DNA from: Gemmatimonadaceae bacterium
GTDB taxonomy: Bacteria; Gemmatimonadota; Gemmatimonadetes; Gemmatimonadales; Gemmatimonadaceae
Direction: 5' to 3'
DNA length: 5,845 bases
Assembly (NCBI GenBank): GCA_014379705.1
Contig: JACMLI010000656.1
Location: 1-5,845, forward strand
Shown one piece after another: positions 1 to 4,853 of the stretch (position 1 is its first letter; each line of letters opens with the position of its first letter). The translations under genes and the position numbers were made by a program. The notes beneath the pieces were generated by a model, which saw only the letters and a list, made by a program, of their open reading frames with translations, did not search any database and was not told the DNA's origin.

Positions 1-52
1 GGCAAGATGTACGCGTTCATGCTCGTGCTCTCTGCTGTGCGCGTCGGCCGGG

Positions 53-313
53 TCATGCGGCCGCCGTGGCCAGGCACGTGTCCTCCACGGCGTTCACCGC
101 AGGGAGGATCATGCGAACATCGAGCTGCGCCGCGAGGCTGCACCAGTGCATGCGAATCTTGTGGCGCAAGTGTTCGGTCACGCGCTGTCCACGCGCGATG
201 AGCAGCACGCCCGTCGGCCCGGTCACGACCACGCAGGTCGCGTGGAGAACCCCGTCGAACCAGCGGAGAACGACGGGATCGTCATCGACGACAAGAATGC
301 GGGGCAGGTCCAT
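53..313 (-). CDS. Short ORF with a response-regulator-like N-terminus (86 aa, possibly truncated)
   Basis: The first residues, MDLPRILVVDDDPVVLRWF, match the first beta strand and acidic pocket (DDD, residues 10-12) of a CheY-like receiver domain. After about residue 20 the resemblance fades. No hydrophobic-strand-plus-Asp phosphoacceptor appears near residue 50, and the later conserved Thr/Ser and Lys are not evident. A receiver needs about 115-125 residues and this ORF stops at 86. Reading the other two frames of the same strand meets stops quickly, so one frameshift does not restore a receiver. I chose ATG at 313 over GTG at 319 because GAGG lies 9 bases before the ATG but only 3 before the GTG. 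It follows the DUF1854 gene on the same strand after about 190 bases. It may be a decayed regulator, a short divergent protein, or a chance ORF with a receiver-like start. No output domain is visible, so no function is assigned. Confidence 0.45.
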   Translation of the reverse strand: MDLPRILVVDDDPVVLRWFDGVLHATCVVVTGPTGVLLIARGQRVTEHLRHKIRMHWCSLAAQLDVRMILPAVNAVEDTCLATAAA

Positions 314-320
314 GTTCACG

Positions 321-340
321 ATCCTCAGGCTGAGATCTCA
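321..340 (-). promoter_or_regulatory. Ribosome binding site overlapped by small dyads
   Basis: On the minus strand CTGAGG lies 9 bases before the ATG at 313 and supports that start. It sits inside an 11-base dyad (CTCAG-G-CTGAG, 324-334). Directly upstream is a perfect 10-base palindrome, TGAGATCTCA (331-340). The dyads could bind a dimeric regulator or fold over the ribosome site, but at this length chance is a fair explanation. Confidence 0.25.
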
Positions 341-397
341 CCCAGGGCCATCGAGCACCAACTGAGTGAGAGTCTCGACGTCGTGAAGGGCACTCCC

Positions 398-417
398 TGT
401 CCGGTGATTCCCGGACA
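398..417. other. Perfect 7-bp inverted repeat, hairpin candidate
   Basis: TGTCCGG (398-404) and CCGGACA (411-417) are exact reverse complements separated by 6 bases. They lie in the 191-base gap between the DUF1854 stop and the receiver-like ORF. There is no T-run on either side, so an intrinsic terminator is not favoured. An operator or RNA stem-loop is possible. Confidence 0.3.
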
Positions 418-436
418 CGTGTGAGGGGTTGCCCGA

Positions 437-463
437 CGCGACGCAGCCCGGAAGGCCGTCGCG
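437..463 (-). terminator. Possible hairpin terminator after the DUF1854 gene
   Basis: CGCGACG (437-443) and CGTCGCG (457-463) form a perfect 7-bp outer stem. A 3-bp inner stem (446-448 with 454-456) closes a 5-base loop, with a 2-base bulge between the stems. It starts about 40 bases beyond the DUF1854 stop codon. No T-tract follows on the minus strand, so it is not a classical Rho-independent terminator. It could still mark or protect the 3' end of the ABC-DUF1854 transcript. Confidence 0.3.
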
Positions 464-504
464 GTCACTGTGTCCTCAGTTCCCCCACGCTTCCGCCCGC
501 CGCA

Positions 505-963
505 TCAGTCGACGAACGACCACAGCAGGTCCTTGCTGCGTTTGTCCATCGCGTCCGGTCCGATGAGGCGATAGAGATCTCCGGCGACGTCACGCACGAG
601 CAAGTCGCCGCCCGGAAGCAGCCGCGGCCAGTCGTCCAGGTGTGTCTGGAACGAGCGTGACCCCTGCTGCGTCTCCACCACCCATTGGCGGATCTCGACC
701 TCTTCGTCGATCGACACCACGCGCGTCACGCCGAGTACGAACCCCGCCTCGGCGAGCGCCTGGTCGAGTGCCCCGCGTGACGCTGGCTCGAGCGTGGAGG
801 GATCCTCGACCAGCGCCACCTCATTCTCGTCGTCGTCGCGCAATGAAATGAAGCGCTGCGGCTCCGACCACGGGAAGCACAGTTTCACCTGCACGGGAAT
901 GCGCCGCTCCTGTTGCAGGACGACGAGCCTCCCGTCGGGCGAGCGAATCAGTTGTGGAAGCAT
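505..963 (-). CDS. DUF1854 family protein, predicted partner of the upstream ABC exporter
   Basis: This is a 152-residue soluble protein with no signal peptide or membrane segment. It carries the recurring motifs of the DUF1854 family: CFPWS (29-33), FISLRDDDENEVALVED (38-54), QWVVETQQGSRSF (93-105), LLVRDVAGDLYRL (121-133), and a C-terminal LD/S-type segment (MDKRSKDLL, 139-147). The biochemical role of the family is not established. The gene commonly lies beside an ABC exporter, as here, where the transporter is 126 bases upstream on the same strand; I infer a cytoplasmic accessory or regulatory subunit. Database names for related pairs mention cyanophycin metabolism, but nothing here supports that substrate. 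The reading frame stays open up to 1050, but that extension runs through a dispersed palindromic repeat and looks spurious. ATG at 963 fits the start of conserved sequence; ATG at 993 is the alternative. Neither has a strong ribosome site, so coupling with the ABC gene or weak initiation is possible. Confidence 0.88.
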   Translation of the reverse strand: MLPQLIRSPDGRLVVLQQERRIPVQVKLCFPWSEPQRFISLRDDDENEVALVEDPSTLEPASRGALDQALAEAGFVLGVTRVVSIDEEVEIRQWVVETQQGSRSFQTHLDDWPRLLPGGDLLVRDVAGDLYRLIGPDAMDKRSKDLLWSFVD

Positions 964-1003
964 GTCTGCACCATTGTGAGAAGACCTTGTCATGTAGCCT
1001 GAC

Positions 1004-1036
1004 GACACTGGGCCCCTGCCTTCGCAGGGGCGACGG
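1004..1036. repeat. Dispersed palindromic repeat of the 'PAKAG' type
   Basis: The core is a perfect 7-bp stem: CCCCTGC (1013-1019), loop CTTC (1020-1023), GCAGGGG (1024-1030). The flanks, CACTGGG before and CGACGG after, match the layout of a REP-like intergenic element common in many GC-rich bacterial genomes. Its chance translation on the minus strand contains VAPAKAGAQ, a peptide often met in spurious ORFs for this reason. It lies between the ABC gene and DUF1854, in the 5' leader of DUF1854 within the shared transcript. There it could stabilise RNA or modulate the relative expression of the two genes. Element identity is from recall of the pattern; copy number in this genome is unknown. 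Confidence 0.6.
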
Positions 1037-1058
1037 GCGGTGTTGCCCACCCGCCCAA

Positions 1059-1094
1059 ACGCCTCACACGCCCCATACGCCCCCTACGCCTAAG
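1059..1094. repeat. Four-unit degenerate 9-base tandem array across the ABC stop codon
   Basis: Four consecutive 9-base units each begin ACGCC: acgcctcac, acgccccat, acgccccct and acgcctaag. They occupy 1059-1067, 1068-1076, 1077-1085 and 1086-1094. The last unit contains the ABC transporter stop codon (TAG, complement of 1090-1092). On the transcribed strand the array is G-rich, with several runs of three to five G, so a G-quadruplex in the RNA is conceivable. The same 9-base period appears in the array before galT, although the unit sequence differs. Confidence 0.55.
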
Positions 1095-3336
1095 CGAGCT
1101 GCACCTGCAACTCGTACAACTTCCGATAGATGCCGCCCTCGATATGCAGCAACTCCTGGTGCGTTCCCGCCTCGGCGAGACGGCCGTTCTCGAGCACGAA
1201 CAACCGCGACGCCTTCCGCAGCGTGGACAACCGATGCGCAATGGCGAAGACCGTGCGACCGGCGATCAGCCGCTCCAGCGCTTCCTGGATTTCCCGTTCC
1301 GTCTCCGTGTCGACGCTGCTCGTTGCCTCGTCCAGGATCAGGATGCGCGGGTTGTGCAGGATCGCCCGCGCAATCGAGATGCGCTGGCGCTCCCCGCCGG
1401 AGAGCGTGTGTCCCCGCTCGCCGACGACCGTGTCGTACCCCTGGCCCAGCCGACAAATGAAGTCGTGCGCATTTGCCGCCTGTGCCGCCGCCACCGCTTC
1501 CCGGAGTGATGCCTCCGGCAAGCCGTAGCGGATGTTCTCCAGCACCGTGCCATGGAACAGGTACGGATCCTGGAGCACCATGCCGAGTTGCTCGCGATAG
1601 TGTCCCGTGTCCAGCCGCCGCACGTCGATTCCATCGATGCGGACCGAGCCCCCCGTCGCGTCGTAGAACCGCGCGATGAGGTTCACCACCGTCGACTTGC
1701 CTCCTCCCGATGGGCCGACGAGCCCGATCAGCTCTCCGGGCTGCACCGCGAACGAGACGCCCTTGAGCACCTGACGCACGCCGTCGTAGGCGAAGGTCAC
1801 GTTGTCGAAGACCACGCCGCCCTCGACCGGCTCGAGCTTCACCGGCTCCTGCGTGTCCCGCACCTCGGGCTCCGAGTCGAGCACCTCGAAGACGCGATGC
1901 GCTGAACTCGTCGCCCGGTTGATCGTGCGCGCCATCTGCCCGATCACTTCGATCGGCGCGATGAACATCGTGGTGTACAGCAGGAACGAGACGAACACGC
2001 CCGCAGAGAGCGGCTCCCCCGTGCCTAACAAGCGGGGCACGGCGAAGATCCAGACCGTGAGCGTGGTCGCGTGCACCGCGAACATCAGCAGTGGCCAGAA
2101 CGTCGTCCACTTGCGGTGGATGCGGTTGAACTCGTCGGTCACCGCCTCGTTGCGGTCGTCGAACCGGGCGATCTCGCGATCCTCCTGGTTGAACGCCTTC
2201 ACCACCCGAATGCCCGGGATCGTGTCCGACAGGACGTCGGTCACGCGTGACCACTTCCGCCACGCCCGCACGAACAGCTGCTGCAACCCCTCGCCGTGCC
2301 GGTAGATCAGGTAGCAGAACACCGGCACCGGCAGCGTCATCACGAGGCCAAGCCGCCAGTCGAGCAGCAACAGCACGGTCGACAGGCCGAGCAGCATGAC
2401 GAGCGACAGCGACACGTCCACCACGCCGAACGCGAGGAAATCCCACAACCGGTCCGTGTCCGACGTGACGCGCGTGATCAGGCTGCCCGTCTTCTTGCGC
2501 GAGAAAAACGCGAGGCTGAGTCGTTGAATGTGCTCGTACAACTCCGTGCGCAGGTCGCGCGCGACCCACTCACCGACCACCGACATCAATCGGAGCCGAA
2601 CGACGGCCGACGCCTGGCGCACGATGTAGACGAGACCCATCGCCGCCACCGCGATCCACGCCATCCGGAACGCCGTGGCACGATCGAGCGTCCCTGCCTG
2701 CGCGGGGCGCACGACGTTGTCGATCACGTATCCCGCCAGGTAGGGCGGGACGAGGCTGACCCCCGTGATCATCGCCGCCGAACCCATGCCGAGGAACAGC
2801 GACTTGCGGTAGGGCCTGAGGTAGCTGAGCAACCGCAACACCACGGTCGAGCTGCGCCCCGACACGAGGGCCTGTGCATCACGCACTGGGCGCGCCACAG
2901 CGTCCGCATACATGCGGTCCGCGTCGTCGGCGGGCACTGCGCGGCCCTCGAGCGCCTCCTCGAGCACGAAGCGGATGTTCTCGAACGCGCCGCGTTGCCG
3001 TTGCGTGTACCGGGCGACGAGCATCGGCGGGTCATCGGGTGCACCAAGGAGCCGTAGCGTGTTGGCGCTCAGGCCCGGCGCTTCCTTGACCGCCTGGATG
3101 CGCGACCGCTCCACCGACTGCACGTCCCAATCCCCGTTCTTCCCGGGACGGGCGAGCGCCACGTGGCGGGAGCCTAACGCGATCCAGTGGCCGGAGAGAC
3201 GCAGCCCCGCGTCGAGGTCGCCGTAGGCATAGAGCTGCACGGGATCGCTGCCCCACGCGCGCTCGAGCTGGGCCCGTAGCGTGGGTGGGAGGACCGCCGG
3301 CTGGCCGATGTATCTCGAAATGATGTCCTGGTTCAT
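1090..3336 (-). CDS. ABC exporter half-transporter (TMD-NBD) with an extra N-terminal domain
   Basis: This 748-residue protein is an inner-membrane ATP-driven exporter that should work as a homodimer. Residues 1 to about 165 are soluble and unusual for the family. The stretch around 30-130 has strand-rich spacing that reminds me of bacterial PH-like domains, which is inference. Six membrane segments follow, at roughly 179-205, 223-245, 301-325, 329-345, 411-436 and 445-467. The nucleotide-binding domain is complete: A-loop Tyr517, Walker A GPSGGGKST (541-549), Q-loop Gln589, X-loop VGERG (638-642), signature LSGGE (645-649), Walker B ILILDE (665-670) with catalytic Glu670, D-loop SSVD (673-676), and switch His701. 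The frame is open to an ATG at 3399, but those 21 extra codons cover a hairpin region. ATG at 3336 is chosen, preceded by a weak GGA ribosome site 7 bases away. Overall it resembles the MsbA/lipid-exporter type, but the substrate cannot be read from sequence. The DUF1854 gene downstream suggests a two-protein system. Confidence 0.93.
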   Translation of the reverse strand: MNQDIISRYIGQPAVLPPTLRAQLERAWGSDPVQLYAYGDLDAGLRLSGHWIALGSRHVALARPGKNGDWDVQSVERSRIQAVKEAPGLSANTLRLLGAPDDPPMLVARYTQRQRGAFENIRFVLEEALEGRAVPADDADRMYADAVARPVRDAQALVSGRSSTVVLRLLSYLRPYRKSLFLGMGSAAMITGVSLVPPYLAGYVIDNVVRPAQAGTLDRATAFRMAWIAVAAMGLVYIVRQASAVVRLRLMSVVGEWVARDLRTELYEHIQRLSLAFFSRKKTGSLITRVTSDTDRLWDFLAFGVVDVSLSLVMLLGLSTVLLLLDWRLGLVMTLPVPVFCYLIYRHGEGLQQLFVRAWRKWSRVTDVLSDTIPGIRVVKAFNQEDREIARFDDRNEAVTDEFNRIHRKWTTFWPLLMFAVHATTLTVWIFAVPRLLGTGEPLSAGVFVSFLLYTTMFIAPIEVIGQMARTINRATSSAHRVFEVLDSEPEVRDTQEPVKLEPVEGGVVFDNVTFAYDGVRQVLKGVSFAVQPGELIGLVGPSGGGKSTVVNLIARFYDATGGSVRIDGIDVRRLDTGHYREQLGMVLQDPYLFHGTVLENIRYGLPEASLREAVAAAQAANAHDFICRLGQGYDTVVGERGHTLSGGERQRISIARAILHNPRILILDEATSSVDTETEREIQEALERLIAGRTVFAIAHRLSTLRKASRLFVLENGRLAEAGTHQELLHIEGGIYRKLYELQVQLA

Positions 3337-3400
3337 CGCGTGATCCGGTGGGAATGGAAAAGGCCTTTCAGGTGTGCTGCACCCGAAAGGCCGGATCACG
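3337..3400 (-). promoter_or_regulatory. Nested inverted-repeat leader covering the ABC ribosome site
   Basis: Arms CGTGATCCGG (3339-3348) and CCGGATCACG (3391-3400) are exact 10-base reverse complements. The inner arm on the minus-strand RNA ends 2 bases before the ABC start codon and includes the only plausible ribosome-binding purines (GGA). Inside lies a second stem, GGCCTTTC (3362-3369) with GAAAGGCC (3385-3392), extended by GGTG/CACC. It is followed on the minus strand by CCTTTTCC, which gives it a weak terminator-like look. The two stems share only 2 bases, so they can nearly coexist. The arrangement could block translation or attenuate transcription of the ABC gene. No known riboswitch class was recognised. 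Confidence 0.5.
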
Positions 3401-3662
3401 ACATCGAATCCTGGAACCCTAGGGTGCTCGTCCTCCGCGGGCGTACGTCTCCGCGATGGTCATTCCGTCGCGGATGCCAGACACGCGCGTCTTTGCGCGC
3501 GGGCCGGATCGGCGGAGGATGAAGGTGAGGTGAGCGTGGTTTGTCATGGATTGCCCCGAATCGGGGAAAGGGCCGTGCCAGCGAAATTGGGGAATAGAGT
3601 CGCCCGGAGCAAGGCCTGTATTCGGGAGACCCGCCCGGTCGGGTTGGCGTCACACCTGGACG
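3401..3662. other. Divergent intergenic region with small dyads, no gene seen
   Basis: This stretch must hold the promoters for the leftward ABC operon and possibly for galT, but no convincing -35/-10 pair was found by eye on either strand. Three dyads stand out. The first is TCCGCGA (3450-3456) with TCGCGGA (3468-3474), an 11-base spacer between perfect 7-base arms. The second is CGCGCG (3484-3489) with CGCGCG (3496-3501) around TCTTTG. The third is a compact 13-base palindrome, CCCCGAATCGGGG (3554-3566), which has the look of an operator half-site pair. Reading frames crossing the region are short or derived from the repeat arrays and show no protein-family resemblance. Confidence 0.4.
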
Positions 3663-3806
3663 GATGGACGAGATGGACGAGATGGACGAGATGGACGAGG
3701 CAGACGAGCCGGGTAGACGCGGGCCCAAAGGGTCCTGGTGCTTTCGTCTATCTCGTCCACCTCGTCCACCTCGTCCACCTCGTCTATCTCGTCCACCTCG
3801 TCCATA
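3663..3806. repeat. Two opposed 9-base tandem arrays forming a long imperfect inverted repeat before galT
   Basis: The left array has four exact copies of GATGGACGA (3663-3698) plus one variant, GGCAGACGA (3699-3707). The right array has seven units of the TCGTCCACC/TCGTCTATC type (3744-3806). Aligned antiparallel, the five left units pair with the first five right units over 45 positions, with four mismatches (one in each of the four inner unit pairs) and two G-U pairs. The 36-base centre contains a further stem, GGGCCC-AAA-GGGTCC (3721-3735). The right array ends 9 bases before the galT ATG. Because the unit is a multiple of three, all frames stay open and yield meaningless repeats such as MDEMDE and SSTSST. 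It may be a cruciform, an RNA hairpin in the galT leader, or a tandem protein-binding array. Confidence 0.8.
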
Positions 3807-3815
3807 CTTCCCCCC

Positions 3816-4853
3816 ATGGCATGGGAACAGCGATGGCATCCCCTGCGGCGCGAGTGGGTCGTGATCTCCTCGCACCGCCATCACCGTCCGTGGCTCGGCG
3901 AGACCGTCGGCGACGCTCGTAGTGCGGCCGCGCCGTACGTCGACGACTGCTACCTGTGTCCCGGGAATGCGCGTGTTTCGGGGAAACGCAATCCGACCTA
4001 TGCAGGTGTGTATGCTTTCGACAACGACCACCCGTGCGTCGCGCCCTCCGCGCCGGAGCCGGAGCCCCCCTCTCATGAGATGTTCCGTGCCACACGCGCC
4101 GAGGGGCTGTCTCGCGTCGTCTGCTACACGCCCCGCCACGACCTCTCGCTTGCCGAACTCTCCCACGCCGAGGTGGTGTCGCTCCTCGATGCGCTGAGCG
4201 AGCAGTATCTCGAACTCGGGGCGATGTCGCCCGTGAACCACGTGCTGATGTTCGAGAACCGCGGTGAGGTCGTCGGCGTGAGCAATCCGCATCCACACTG
4301 CCAGCTATACGCCACGAACTTCGTGTTCAGGACCATCGAGGTAGAGGCCGCGGCGGCCGCCGAGCACCACGCGGCACACGGCACCGCACTCCTGGCTGAC
4401 ATCGCCGCCGCCGAAGAAGCCGACGGACGCCGCGTCGTGACGGCGCGTGACCAGTCCCTCGCCTTTGTCCCGTACTTCGCGCGCTATCCGTACGAGACGT
4501 ACATCGTTCCGCGCGCCACGCGGGCCAGCGTCGCCGACCTCACGCCGGCCGAACGTGAGGACTTCGCCGCGACCCTGCGAGAAACGCTGACGCGCATGGA
4601 CAACCTGTGGCGCATGGCCTTTCCCTACGTGATGGTCCTCCACCAGGCGCCTACCGACGGCTTGCCTCACCCGGGCTTCCACTTCCACATCCAGGTGCAC
4701 CCGCCGCTGCGCAAGCCGGGCCTGCTCAAGTACCTCGCCGGCCCGGAGATCGGCGGCGGGAACTTCCTGAACGACACGGCGCCCGAGGAGAAGGCCGCCG
4801 AGCTTCGCGCCGTGAGCGGCGTACACTACCGTCACGCCGCCCCGCATGCCTGA
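3816..4853 (+). CDS. galT: Galactose-1-phosphate uridylyltransferase
   Basis: This cytoplasmic enzyme of the Leloir pathway (EC 2.7.7.12) exchanges UMP between UDP-glucose and galactose-1-phosphate through a uridylylated histidine. The 345-residue protein is normal family length. Residues 11-26 (REWVVISSHRHHRPW region) match the family N-terminus. Predicted zinc ligands are Cys45, Cys48, His108 and His159. The active-site motif is HPHCQ (159-163) with nucleophile His161 and Gln163; Cys162 stands where E. coli has Gly. The C-terminal half carries HPGFHFHIQVHPPL (285-298), LKYLAGPEIGGG (304-315) and the family's ...NDT.PEEKA.ELR end. The start at 3816 is chosen because homology begins right after it. 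A GTG at 3738 is in frame but would add 26 repeat-encoded residues. No Shine-Dalgarno sequence precedes the ATG; the leader there is pyrimidine-rich. The stop overlaps the next gene's start, so the two are probably one operon. galK and galE are not in the window. Confidence 0.95.
   Translation: MAWEQRWHPLRREWVVISSHRHHRPWLGETVGDARSAAAPYVDDCYLCPGNARVSGKRNPTYAGVYAFDNDHPCVAPSAPEPEPPSHEMFRATRAEGLSRVVCYTPRHDLSLAELSHAEVVSLLDALSEQYLELGAMSPVNHVLMFENRGEVVGVSNPHPHCQLYATNFVFRTIEVEAAAAAEHHAAHGTALLADIAAAEEADGRRVVTARDQSLAFVPYFARYPYETYIVPRATRASVADLTPAEREDFAATLRETLTRMDNLWRMAFPYVMVLHQAPTDGLPHPGFHFHIQVHPPLRKPGLLKYLAGPEIGGGNFLNDTAPEEKAAELRAVSGVHYRHAAPHA

Noticed and set aside
1..20. Possible start of a minus-strand gene (ATG at 20, MNAYIL...) with a purine-rich GAGAG 7 bases upstream.
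   Set aside because: Only six complete codons lie in the window, too few to support a gene or name a family.
1064..2569. A 501-codon minus-strand open frame inside the ABC gene.
   Set aside because: It lies in another frame of a clearly functional ABC transporter, is rich in Arg/Ala/Gly, and shows no family motif; long shadows are common at high GC.
2296..3057. A 253-codon plus-strand open frame opposite the ABC membrane domain.
   Set aside because: Its His/Arg/Gln-rich composition is the usual antisense shadow of a membrane-domain gene, with no recognisable domain.
3419..3463. A 14-codon minus-strand ORF upstream of the ABC leader hairpin, a leader-peptide candidate.
   Set aside because: No spaced ribosome site and no run of regulatory codons.
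3663..3806. CRISPR-like array.
   Set aside because: Units are 9 bases, directly adjacent with no spacers, and the two halves are in opposite orientation.
3813..3825. Dyad CCCAT-GGC-ATGGG across the galT start codon.
   Set aside because: Five-base arms are expected often by chance in this composition, and the sequence is constrained by the start codon and by coding.
3664..3864. A plus-strand ORF starting MDEMDEMDE.
   Set aside because: It is the chance translation of the GATGGACGA array and runs out of frame into galT.
3396..4298. A 300-codon minus-strand open frame opposite galT and through the repeat array.
   Set aside because: It is antisense to a confident galT and its middle is the translated 9-base repeat.
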